Assembly (NCBI GenBank): GCA_046349635.1
Contig: JAXMBX010000009.1
Coordinates: forward strand, 1-64,000
Source: JAXMBX01 sp046349635
Lineage (GTDB): Bacteria > Planctomycetota > Planctomycetia > Planctomycetales > Planctomycetaceae
Reading direction: 5' to 3'
DNA: 64,000 nucleotides
The translations under genes were made by a program, and so were the position numbers. Positions 49,342 to 60,259 of the stretch are shown piece after piece (within the stretch, counting starts at the first letter, position 1; each line of letters begins with the position of its first letter). The notes beneath the pieces are model-generated. The model did not search any database. It was not told where the DNA came from and was given only the letters and a program-made list of their open reading frames with translations.

Positions 49342-49953
49342 GTGGAAATCACTGAAGTTCGCATCAAGTTGATGGAAGATCCGCAGGAGCGGCTGCAGGC
49401 GTTCTGTTCGATCACGTTCGATTCCTGTTTTGTGATCCGGGATCTGAAGATCATCGAGGGGACCAAAGGTTCCTTCGTGGCGATGCCCAGCCGCAAGCTG
49501 ATGGATCGCTGCCCCCACTGCGGAATGAAAAATCATCTCCGCTCGGTCCACTGCAACCAGTGCGGTTCCCACCTGCCGGAATCTCGGGCCTCCAAGGACT
49601 ATGAAGGCCGGGCCAAACTCTATGCGGATATCGCCCACCCCATCAATTCCCGCTGCCGCGAGATGATCCAGAACCACGTCCTCAAGGCCTACCAGGAAGA
49701 ACTCCAAAAGGCGAAACAGCCCGGGTACATCTGCTCCTATGACGACTACGGCGAAGACAGCTACGCCGATATCCTCGATTTCGAGGACGCCCGCAACACC
49801 GCCCAGCATGTCGATCAAGTCACCCACCGTCTCGACTCCCAGGCCTCTCCTCCGAATCCCCCGCATATCGCCCAGGGGAGAGAACTGCGGGATGAAACGA
49901 CCCGCGTGAGAAGCGGTGAAAACGAAGACAACTTCGGCTCGGGGATTCTCTAA
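49342..49953 (+). CDS. spoVG: SpoVG family regulator with zinc-finger insertion
   Basis: A 203-residue protein. The N-terminal SpoVG core is EITEVRIKLMEDPQERLQAF, FDSCFVIRDLKIIEGTKGSF and VAMPSRKLMDRC. A four-cysteine zinc ribbon follows (C57-P-H-C60 and C71-N-Q-C74), inserted before the conserved AKLYADIAHPINSRCREMI block. A low-complexity acidic tail of about 75 residues ends the protein. The start is GTG 49342 with AAGGAG at 49330-49335. SpoVG proteins are small nucleic-acid-binding regulators. Linkage to ispE is also known in Bacillus, where ispE, purR, yabJ and spoVG are neighbours. Confidence 0.92.
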   Translation: MEITEVRIKLMEDPQERLQAFCSITFDSCFVIRDLKIIEGTKGSFVAMPSRKLMDRCPHCGMKNHLRSVHCNQCGSHLPESRASKDYEGRAKLYADIAHPINSRCREMIQNHVLKAYQEELQKAKQPGYICSYDDYGEDSYADILDFEDARNTAQHVDQVTHRLDSQASPPNPPHIAQGRELRDETTRVRSGENEDNFGSGIL

Positions 49954-49984
49954 GACCCCTGACAGTCTCGAATGCACACATTCA

Positions 49985-50020
49985 GGGAGGCATCGCTCAG
50001 CGATGCCTCCCTTTTATTTT
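49985..50020 (+). terminator. Terminator of the ispE-spoVG transcript
   Basis: GGGAGGCATCG (49985-49995) and CGATGCCTCCC (50001-50011) are perfectly complementary with loop CTCAG, followed by TTTTATTTTT. Confidence 0.92.
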
Positions 50021-50443
50021 TGGGGAGATGGAACGCAAGTACTTAGGCTTCTGGGGGATCGGGAGACTCAACTCCTCGCATCCGGGAACAGGCACCTGAA
50101 ATCACCCCCCGGCCGTGAACGAGGATCGAACAACTTCCGCAGCCCGTAAGGGGCGACTTGTTATCGGAAGTCTAAACGGCTATTCTCTTTGAGCCAGTTT
50201 CATCACCCTCGAAACATCGCTCCCGCGGGTCGCGGAACGGGATCATTTTCATCCCGGAGAGAGACTTTCTTTCGCGAATTTCCGGAGAGCATGAAGCGGC
50301 GGAAGCCCTCTTCGACTGAGGCTGGGTCCCTTGGAATCGAAGAGGAAGGCTGACCGGAGGATCGCTCCTCGCACGGCTCTTCCATCACGATTTTTTCAAC
50401 GTCGAAAGCCGGGAGTCACAGACCGGCGCAAAGTGGAACAGGA
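50021..50443. other. Intergenic region upstream of the ketosynthase cluster
   Basis: About 420 bp with no supported gene. It should contain the promoter of the lipid-type cluster. I checked for an SRP-type or other structured RNA and saw no diagnostic motif. No strong -35/-10 pair stands out. Confidence 0.4.
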
Positions 50444-51691
<1,248 letters not shown>

Positions 51692-51807
51692 CCCGTACGG
51701 AAATGAACTCTCCGGCGGATCTGCAACCTTGCCGATCCCCTATGATCTATGGCTGGGATCGGAGAGATACGGTAACTGAACTTTACAATCACGCGGGAGT
51801 TGTGCGC

Positions 51808-52059
51808 ATGACACCGGATCGGATCAGGCAGGTCATCCTGGACATTCTGGAGAAAATCGTCCCGGACGAGGACTTGTCGGGTTTGAAGGATGACGTTCCG
51901 TTCCGCGACCAGATGGAACTGGACAGCATGGACTTTCTGGACATCGTCATGGAGCTCCGCAAGCAGTACCGCGTGCAGATTCCGGAAGAGGATTACCCCA
52001 ACCTCGCGACCATGTCCGGGACCGTGACGTACCTCACTCCCCTCATGCGCGACGCCTGA
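51808..52059 (+). CDS. Acyl carrier protein
   Basis: An 83-residue carrier protein. Helix 1 is IRQVILDILEKIVP; the phosphopantetheine serine is in QMELDSMDFLDIVMEL (D-S-M instead of the standard D-S-L); then PEEDYPNLATMSGTVTYL. ATG 51808 is set by GGGAG at 51795-51799. It lies 116 bp after the ketosynthase and 63 bp before the first flavoprotein. It is more likely a pathway-specific carrier than the housekeeping AcpP, given its divergent helix 2 and position. Confidence 0.9.
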   Translation: MTPDRIRQVILDILEKIVPDEDLSGLKDDVPFRDQMELDSMDFLDIVMELRKQYRVQIPEEDYPNLATMSGTVTYLTPLMRDA

Positions 52060-52122
52060 TCGCCCCGTAAGTTCACTTGCGGGAGAAAGCAGACTTCTCA
52101 TTGCCGTTCATGATTCCCTGCC

Positions 52123-53493
52123 ATGTATGACACCATCATTATTGGGGCGGGATTGTCCGGGCTGGCGGCGGGAATCCGTCTCGCCTACTTCGGCAAGAAG
52201 GTCTGCGTTCTCGAACGCCACACGACGATCGGCGGACTGAACTCGTTCTACCGCCTCCGCCGTCGCGACTATGACGTCGGGTTGCACGCCGTGACGAACT
52301 TCGCCGCTCCTGGAACGAAATCCGGCCCCTTAAGCAGCCTGCTGCGGCAATTGCGCCTGCGTTGGGAAGATTTTTCGCTGGCCCCGCAGGTGGAATCACG
52401 CGTCGCTTTCCCCGACGTCTCCCTCCGTTTCAACAACGATTTCGAACTTCTCGCAGCCGAAGTCGCTGAAAAATTTCCGGGAGAAGGGGACCGCTTTCGC
52501 AAGCTGGCACAGATCGTCAGCGAGCACGATGAGCGGAACCTGAGCTACGAACCCCGCTGGGCGCGACCCGTTCTGGAAGAAACACTGCGCGATCCGCTGC
52601 TGATTGAAATGCTGTATTGCCCGCTGATGTTCTACGGCAGCGCCACCGCGCACGACATGGACTGGAACCAGTTCGTGGTGATGTTCAAAGCGATCTTCCA
52701 GCAGGGCTTCGGCCGCCCCTGGGAAGGGGTCCGGCTGATCATGCGGAACATCGTCCGCAAGTTCCGCGAAGTCGGCGGCGAACTGAAACTCCGCTCCGGC
52801 GTCCAGGAGATCCGGAACGATGGACATCAGGCCCACGAAGTGGTCCTCGATAACGGCGAAGTCCTGACCGGGAAAAACATCCTCTCCTCGGCCGGCTACG
52901 TCGAAACGCTCAAGCTGTGCGGCCTGGAAAACGACCCGTCCGCGAAGCCGGGGGAGATCACATTCCTGGAATCGATATCGGTTCTCGACCAGCAGCCCGC
53001 CGAGATGGGACACAAGGAGACGATTGTCTTCTTCAACCATGCCCCGAAATTCCACTACGAACCCGCGACCGATCCGGTGGACCTCCGGAGCGGGATCATC
53101 TGTTCGCCGAACAATTTTCAGTACGACCAACCTCTGGAAGAAGGGGTGCTCCGGATCACTGCCATCGCCAGCGGTCCGTACTGGATGGGACTGGAAGAAC
53201 CGGAGTACATCGAGCAGAAGACGCTGTGGCATCAGCGAATGCTGGAATCAGCCCGGGGATTGATCCCCGACATCAAGGGTCACGTCATCGACACGGACGT
53301 CTTCACCCCCCGGACCATCAAGAAATTCACGGGGCATCTCAATGGTTGCGTGTATGGCGCCCCCGAAAAACGGATGACGGGGGTGACGCCGCTGGAGAAT
53401 GTGTTTATCTGCGGGACCGACCAGGGATATCTGGGAATCGTGGGCTCGCTGCTTTCGGGCATCACCATCGCCAACCTGCACCTGCTGAAATAA
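52123..53493 (+). CDS. FAD-dependent oxidoreductase, phytoene desaturase/carotene isomerase (CrtI/CrtISO)-like, copy 1
   Basis: A 456-residue flavoprotein. The dinucleotide fold starts at once: IIIGAGLSGLAAGIRLA, then VCVLERHTTIGGLNSFY. A substrate domain rich in aromatic residues follows (PLMFYGSATAHDMDWNQFVV). The C-terminal FAD motif is ENVFICGTDQGYLGIVGSL. CrtI-like enzymes desaturate, isomerise or saturate long hydrophobic chains at the membrane. The adjoining ACP and ketosynthase suggest an acyl-ACP or polyene substrate rather than phytoene; no phytoene synthase is present. It is only about 20-25% alike by eye to copy 2, so the two are not a recent duplication. Confidence 0.85.
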   Translation: MYDTIIIGAGLSGLAAGIRLAYFGKKVCVLERHTTIGGLNSFYRLRRRDYDVGLHAVTNFAAPGTKSGPLSSLLRQLRLRWEDFSLAPQVESRVAFPDVSLRFNNDFELLAAEVAEKFPGEGDRFRKLAQIVSEHDERNLSYEPRWARPVLEETLRDPLLIEMLYCPLMFYGSATAHDMDWNQFVVMFKAIFQQGFGRPWEGVRLIMRNIVRKFREVGGELKLRSGVQEIRNDGHQAHEVVLDNGEVLTGKNILSSAGYVETLKLCGLENDPSAKPGEITFLESISVLDQQPAEMGHKETIVFFNHAPKFHYEPATDPVDLRSGIICSPNNFQYDQPLEEGVLRITAIASGPYWMGLEEPEYIEQKTLWHQRMLESARGLIPDIKGHVIDTDVFTPRTIKKFTGHLNGCVYGAPEKRMTGVTPLENVFICGTDQGYLGIVGSLLSGITIANLHLLK

Positions 53494-53663
53494 GCCGCTT
53501 TCTCAGAATCAAGAGAGGCTTATCCGCACAGGATTTAGGTCAAAAAGACCCCCAATTCAGTGGTCGATTTTAAGGCGATCCGCTACACTGCTGTTTTCCG
53601 ACCGCCTGGTCGGTTTCTGACGGACGATTTCACGCCCTTTACCGCACACAAGCAGATCGACGT

Positions 53664-55102
<1,439 letters not shown>

Positions 55103-55106
<4 letters not shown>

Positions 55107-55540
55107 CCGCGCTCACCAAGGGACAGATTCTGGAGATGATTCCGCATCGCGACCCGTTTGTGTGGGTCGATGAGGTGCAGGAGTTGACGCCGACGAAGAT
55201 CACGGCGACGAAGTTTCTCGATCCGGGGCTGGATGTGTTCCGGGGGCATTACCCGAACTTTCCGGTCCTGCCGGGTGTCCTGCAGTGTGAGATGTGCCTG
55301 CAGGCGGGGGCATTGCTGATTGCCCAACTTGAGAAAGTGGCCGAGGGGCAGGTCCCCGTCGCGACGCGGATCAACAATGTGAAGTTCAAGCACATGGTGA
55401 AGCCGGGAGATACCGTGCAGATCACCGCGGAGTTGACCGAGAAACTGGCGAATGCTTATTACCTGACGGGCAAAGTCACGGTGAACGGCAAGACGGCGAC
55501 AACGCTGGAATTCGCCTGCACGGCGACGGCGGTGGGGTAG
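55103..55540 (+). CDS. FabZ-like beta-hydroxyacyl-ACP dehydratase (hotdog fold)
   Basis: A 145-residue hotdog-fold enzyme. It has MIPHRDPFVWVDEV, the active-site H49 in FRGHYPNFPVLPGVLQCE and E63, then NNVKFKHMVKPGDTVQITAE. It removes water from 3-hydroxyacyl-ACP to give a trans-2-enoyl chain. The start ATG 55103 overlaps the end of CrtI-like copy 2. With the ketosynthase, ACP and two flavoproteins it forms a compact chain-building set that lacks a ketoreductase and acyltransferase; these could be borrowed from general fatty acid synthesis. Confidence 0.9.
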
Positions 55541-55596
55541 ACCGGTTCCCTTCTCGAAGGGGGTTGAGTGGTTATTGCGAACGGAGGATTTCACTC

Positions 55597-55944
55597 GTGA
55601 CAGATTCCCCCTTCGCCGATCTTCCCGAGCCTCCCTACTACGCCGTCATTTTCAGTTCGCTGAAGAGAGAGGCGGATCAGGGTTATTCCATGATTGCGAA
55701 GCGGATGGATGAGCTCGTCCGCCAGGCGCCCGGGTTTCTGGGTGCGGAGTCTGCCCGCCGTGCTGATGGGTTCGGAATCACCGTCGCATATTTCGATTCG
55801 CTGGAAGCGATTGCCGGATGGAAGGCTAACTCCGAGCATCAGATCGCCCAGGAGACAGGCAAGGCGCGGTGGTACGAGCACTATGAAGTGCGGATCGCCA
55901 AAGTCGAGCGGGCGTACGGGAAAGCGGAGTCGCGTGGCGTTTAA
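55597..55944 (+). CDS. Antibiotic biosynthesis monooxygenase (ABM) domain protein
   Basis: A 115-residue ferredoxin-like ABM-fold protein. It has PYYAVIFSSLKREADQGYSM, LVRQAPGFLGAESARRADGF, FDSLEAIAGWKANSEHQIAQ and the end WYEHYEVRIAKVERAYG. Members include small heme-degrading and quinone monooxygenases and many of unknown role. The start is GTG 55597, fixed by GGAGG at 55583-55587. It follows the FabZ-like gene by 57 bp and may be co-transcribed. Confidence 0.85.
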   Translation: MTDSPFADLPEPPYYAVIFSSLKREADQGYSMIAKRMDELVRQAPGFLGAESARRADGFGITVAYFDSLEAIAGWKANSEHQIAQETGKARWYEHYEVRIAKVERAYGKAESRGV

Positions 55945-56068
55945 GATCTTTTTCCGAGGGAACTTAAGTGGACACCTGCGAAGTGAAGAATTTCCTTGTA
56001 AGACTCGTGTTTCTGGCCGGTATTTCCCTGTGGATATCGCAAACACTCATAAACTCAGGGAAAGAATC

Positions 56069-57187
56069 ATGCCCACCTCACCGACGCCGAATTTGTTCTC
56101 CTCCGTTCAACTGGGTTCGATCACCCTGCCCCACCGCGTGGTGATGGCCCCCCTCACCCGGTTGCGTTCCACCCTGCCGGGTGATCTCCCCAATGACCTG
56201 ATGGCGGAGATGTACAGCCAGCGGGCTTCCGGACAGGGGCTTTTGATCGGCGAGGCCACGCCGGTTTCGATGCAGGGGCGGGGCTATCTGGGAGCACCCG
56301 GGATCTATGATGATGCCCAGATCCCCGGCTGGCAGAAAATCACAGATGCGGTTCATGCCCGGGGAGCCCGGATGTTTCTCCAGTTGTGGCACGTCGGTCG
56401 CCAATCCCACGTCAGTCTGAATAATGGGGAACCACCGGTTGCTCCCTCCGTGGTCCCGTTCGAGCAGATGGTTCATACGGCAGAGGGCTGGGTTCCGACT
56501 TCTCCGCACCGGGCGTTGCGTCTCGAAGAGATTCCGGGGATCGTCGCGGACTTCCGCAAGGGAGCAGAACGGGCAAAGCGGGCCGGGTTTGACGGCGTCG
56601 AAATTCACGGAGCCAACGGGTACCTCCTCGATCAGTTCCTGCAGGATGGCTCCAACAAACGGACCGATGCCTATGGCGGCCCCGTCGAAAACCGTGCCCG
56701 CCTGCTGCTGGAAGTGACACAGGCAGCAGTGGATGTCTGGGGACCGGGACGAGTGGGGGTCCGGCTTGCCCCGAGCGGAACCTGGGCCGGGATGTCGGAC
56801 AGTGATCCCGAACAGACTTTTGGTTACGTGGCGGAACAGCTCAATCAGTTCAACCTCGCCTACCTGCATGTTGTCGAACCGCGTATTCGGGGGGGCGAAT
56901 TGATCGATCCGGGAACGAAGGCGGTCTCATCCGCACAGCTTCGTCAAATCTTCACGGGGAAGATTATCGCGGCGGGCGGCTTCGAGCCTGACGAAGCCCG
57001 CGCCATCATCGAGCGGAAAGACGCGGACCTGGTCGCGTTTGGGCGACACTTCATCGCCAATCCGGATCTGCCTCAACGGATCAAATTGGGTCTCCCCCTC
57101 AATCCGTACGACCGGTCCACCTTCTACGGGGGGGATCACCGCGGCTACACCGACTACCCCTTCTTCGCCGAACAAGCCGCCGCCTGA
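56069..57187 (+). CDS. nemA: Alkene reductase, Old Yellow Enzyme family (NemA-like)
   Basis: A 372-residue FMN-dependent ene-reductase that uses NADPH to reduce activated C=C bonds. It has LFSSVQLGSITLPHRVVMAP, MFLQLWHVGRQSH, GFDGVEIHGANGYLLDQFLQ with the His-Asn substrate clamp and catalytic Tyr, NKRTDAYGGPVENRARLLLE, IIAAGGFEPDEARAII and ADLVAFGRHFIANPDLPQRI. ATG 56069 (MPTSPTPNLF) is the natural start; upstream in-frame codons overlap the ABM gene. A terminator follows. It may be detoxifying, or may relate to the polyene-type cluster upstream. Confidence 0.94.
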   Translation: MPTSPTPNLFSSVQLGSITLPHRVVMAPLTRLRSTLPGDLPNDLMAEMYSQRASGQGLLIGEATPVSMQGRGYLGAPGIYDDAQIPGWQKITDAVHARGARMFLQLWHVGRQSHVSLNNGEPPVAPSVVPFEQMVHTAEGWVPTSPHRALRLEEIPGIVADFRKGAERAKRAGFDGVEIHGANGYLLDQFLQDGSNKRTDAYGGPVENRARLLLEVTQAAVDVWGPGRVGVRLAPSGTWAGMSDSDPEQTFGYVAEQLNQFNLAYLHVVEPRIRGGELIDPGTKAVSSAQLRQIFTGKIIAAGGFEPDEARAIIERKDADLVAFGRHFIANPDLPQRIKLGLPLNPYDRSTFYGGDHRGYTDYPFFAEQAAA

Positions 57188-57196
57188 GCCGAATGG

Positions 57197-57228
57197 AAAC
57201 TCTCCTCCACTTTGGGGGAGAGTTTTTT
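57197..57228 (+). terminator. Terminator of the OYE gene
   Basis: AAACTCTCC (57197-57205) pairs with GGAGAGTTT (57217-57225), followed by a T-run to 57228. It ends the plus-strand block before the glycoside hydrolase pair. The remaining gap to 57474 shows no gene. Confidence 0.82.
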
Positions 57229-57473
57229 GTTGCGCGGATCACTCGCCGGCGCGAACACTCAAAACTTCAGCTCCGGCTGTTGAAATCAAAATTCTTGATA
57301 TAATGGCAGGCGTTCTCTCCTATCTGAATTGCGGCCGTGCGCGTCATCTCTAATTGATCGGTCCGCTTTGATTTCCCCATCCAGCCTGGCCGGCGAATTG
57401 TGGAGACCACCGGGCCTGATTCTAATCGCGGGCTGCGATTCGCTTCTTCGTCACCAGGAAAGAGGGTGGGCAC

Positions 57474-60248
57474 ATGACTGCAGAACACGCTCGGCTCGAC
57501 GATGCTCGGAACAATGACACGCCCTGGCGCAAATGGGGCCCTTATCTGAGCGAACGCCAATGGGGGACGGTCCGCGAAGACTACAGCGAAGGGGGAGACG
57601 CGTGGAACTACTTCACCCACGACCAGGCCCGCTCGCGGGCGTATCGCTGGGGGGAAGATGGGCTCGCAGGCTACTCAGATGATCATCAACGGATCTGCTT
57701 TTCGCTGGCTCTCTGGAACGGCAAGGATCCGATTCTCAAGGAGCGTCTGTTCGGGCTGACGAACAGCGAGAGCAATCACGGGGAAGACGTCAAGGAGTAT
57801 TACTTCTACCTCGACAGCACCCCCACCCACTCGTACATGAAGTACCTGTACAAGTATCCGCAGGAGGGGTATCCGTATGCGGACCTGGTGGAGACGAGCA
57901 AAAAGCGGACTCGCCAGGAACTGGAATACGAACTGCTCGACACCGGAGCCTTTGACGAGGACCGCTATTTCGACGTGTTTGTCGAATACGCCAAGGCGGA
58001 TCCTGAGACGACGCTGGTGGAGATCACGATCCACAACCGCGGCCCTGAGGCGCGCGAACTCCACGTCCTTCCCACGCTGTGGTTCCGGAACACCTGGTCC
58101 TGGGCGGAGGGTGTCGAGCGCCCGATCCTGCAGGATGTTTCTCCCTCCTCCGATCGGGCGGTCGTCGAAGCGATCGACACGGCGCTCGGAAAATATTATC
58201 TCTCCTGCGAAGGCTCTCCCACGCTGCTGTTTACCGAGAATGAAACCAACACCGAGCGGATTTTCGGTGCCGCCAATCGGACGCCGTACGTCAAGGATGC
58301 GTTCCACAATTACCTGATTCAGGGCCGGAATGACGCCGTGAATCCCAACCGGGTCGGCACGAAGGTCGCGGCCCATTACCGGGTTGTGGTTCCCGCCGGG
58401 GAGTCGCGGGTCATCCGCTTGCGGCTCTCCAACGAGTTCCCCGCCACGTCGAAGGGATCAAAGTCCTCGTCCCTGTTCGAGAAGAGTTTTTCCAGAGTGT
58501 TCAGCGAGCGGCGGCGTGAAGCGGACGACTTCTATGGCAGCGTAATTCCCGCGTCCCTGAGCGAGGATGAACGGCGGATCATGCGGCAGGCTCTCGCGGG
58601 GATGATGTGGAGCAAGCAGTTTTACTTCTATGACGTAGACCTGTGGCTGGAGGAGCGGGGTTCCGATCCTTTCAAGCCGACGCGCAAAGCGGCGCCGCGC
58701 AATGACAAATGGCACCACATGTATAACGGCGATGTGATTTCGATGCCGGACAAGTGGGAGTACCCGTGGTACGCGGCGTGGGATCTCGCCTTCCACGTCC
58801 TCGCGCTGACGCTCGTCGATCCGGACTTCGGCAAGGAACAGCTGAAGCTGATGCTCCGCGAGCGATACATGCACCCCAACGGGCAGATCCCCGCTTATGA
58901 ATGGAACTTCGGCGACGTGAATCCGCCGGTGCATGCCTGGGCCACGATCTTCACGTACCGCCTGACCAAGAGCAAGCAGGACAACGGAGACCGGGAGTGG
59001 CTCAAAAGCTGTTTCCAGAAACTGCTCCTCAACTTCACGTGGTGGGTCAATCGGAAGGACCGGAACGGCCAGAACATTTTTGAAGGGGGTTTTCTCGGCC
59101 TGGATAACATCGGCGTCTTTGACCGCAGCGCCCCTCTCCCGACGGGGGGTCACCTGGAACAGGCGGACGGGACCGCCTGGATGGCACTGTTCTGTCAGAA
59201 CATGCTCGAAATCGCGTCCGAGCTGGCGATGACAGATGCGGACTACGCGGACATGAGTCTCAAATTCGTGGAGCACTTCTTCTGGATCGCGTCGGCCATG
59301 GGACATCTCGGCGGTGAGACGGGGATGTGGGACGAAGAGGATGGTTTCTACTATGACGTGCTCCGCCTCCCGGATGGATCAGCACAACGCCTGAAGGTTC
59401 GGTCGATGGTCGGCCTGCTTCCGCTGTGTGCCGCGACCGTGTTTGACGGCAAGCTGCTGGACATGTATCCGGAGGTGGCCCAGCGTCTGAGGCGATTTCT
59501 CCAGGCCCGTCCCGAGATCTGCAGCGCGATTCACGACCCCAGGACGCCGGGAAAGAACGGACGCCTGCTCGCTGCGATCCTCGACGAGCGGCGGCTGCGC
59601 CGTGTTCTTTCCAGGATGCTCGACGAGAATGAGTTCCTGAGCGACTACGGGATCCGTTCGCTGTCCCGCTTCCACGCGGACCATCCGTATGTCACGCAGG
59701 CTGGAGGGCAGGAATATCGCGTCAGCTATCTTCCCGCAGAGTCCGATACGGGGATGTTCGGAGGAAACTCGAACTGGCGCGGCCCGATCTGGATGCCGGT
59801 CAACGCGCTTATCGTCCGTTCGCTGCTGCAGTACCACATGTATTACGGCGATGATTTCAAGATTGAATGTCCCACCGGTTCCGGCAAAGAAATGACGTTG
59901 TATGAAGTCGCCGAGGAGATTTCCCGCCGTCTCGCGAATGTCTTCAAAAACGATGAGCACGGACGTCGCCCGGTGTTCGGGGGGGCCGAAAAGTTCCAGA
60001 CGGATCCCTTGTGGCACGACAACCTGCTGTTCTACGAGTACTTCCATGGGGACAGCGGCGCGGGACTGGGGGCCAGCCATCAGACCGGCTGGACGGGGGT
60101 GATCGCCCGCAGCCTGCATCTCTTCGCCACGATGAACATGGCGGACATTGAGGCAGGAAAAGGGGCCTACTTCCAGAAGATGGCTGAAGCCGTTACACCT
60201 CCCGTCACCGAAAAACCAGTTGCCGAGAAACCCGTCACCGCCTCCTGA
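57474..60248 (+). CDS. Large glucosidase, GH63/MGH1-like
   Basis: A 924-residue soluble (alpha/alpha)6-barrel glycoside hydrolase of the type annotated as glucosidase in GH63. The N-terminal beta-sandwich (WGPYLSERQWGTVREDYSEG, HNRGPEARELHVLPTLWFRN) is followed by the catalytic barrel: WEYPWYAAWDLAFHVLAL, GQIPAYEWNFGDVNPPVHAW with a conserved Glu-Asp pair, GGFLGLDNIGVFDRSAPLP, and MFGGNSNWRGPIWMPVNALI, the GH63 signature. There is no signal peptide, so it is cytoplasmic. The tail TEKPVAEKPVTAS is low-complexity. Twelve bases separate it from the GH13 gene, so they form one operon. Confidence 0.9.
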   Translation: MTAEHARLDDARNNDTPWRKWGPYLSERQWGTVREDYSEGGDAWNYFTHDQARSRAYRWGEDGLAGYSDDHQRICFSLALWNGKDPILKERLFGLTNSESNHGEDVKEYYFYLDSTPTHSYMKYLYKYPQEGYPYADLVETSKKRTRQELEYELLDTGAFDEDRYFDVFVEYAKADPETTLVEITIHNRGPEARELHVLPTLWFRNTWSWAEGVERPILQDVSPSSDRAVVEAIDTALGKYYLSCEGSPTLLFTENETNTERIFGAANRTPYVKDAFHNYLIQGRNDAVNPNRVGTKVAAHYRVVVPAGESRVIRLRLSNEFPATSKGSKSSSLFEKSFSRVFSERRREADDFYGSVIPASLSEDERRIMRQALAGMMWSKQFYFYDVDLWLEERGSDPFKPTRKAAPRNDKWHHMYNGDVISMPDKWEYPWYAAWDLAFHVLALTLVDPDFGKEQLKLMLRERYMHPNGQIPAYEWNFGDVNPPVHAWATIFTYRLTKSKQDNGDREWLKSCFQKLLLNFTWWVNRKDRNGQNIFEGGFLGLDNIGVFDRSAPLPTGGHLEQADGTAWMALFCQNMLEIASELAMTDADYADMSLKFVEHFFWIASAMGHLGGETGMWDEEDGFYYDVLRLPDGSAQRLKVRSMVGLLPLCAATVFDGKLLDMYPEVAQRLRRFLQARPEICSAIHDPRTPGKNGRLLAAILDERRLRRVLSRMLDENEFLSDYGIRSLSRFHADHPYVTQAGGQEYRVSYLPAESDTGMFGGNSNWRGPIWMPVNALIVRSLLQYHMYYGDDFKIECPTGSGKEMTLYEVAEEISRRLANVFKNDEHGRRPVFGGAEKFQTDPLWHDNLLFYEYFHGDSGAGLGASHQTGWTGVIARSLHLFATMNMADIEAGKGAYFQKMAEAVTPPVTEKPVAEKPVTAS

Positions 60249-60259
60249 CCGAGATCGTC

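Noticed and set aside
50021..50443. Possible SRP or 6S RNA in the gap before the ketosynthase
   Set aside because: The diagnostic SRP apical-loop motif and a 6S-like long bulged stem were not found.
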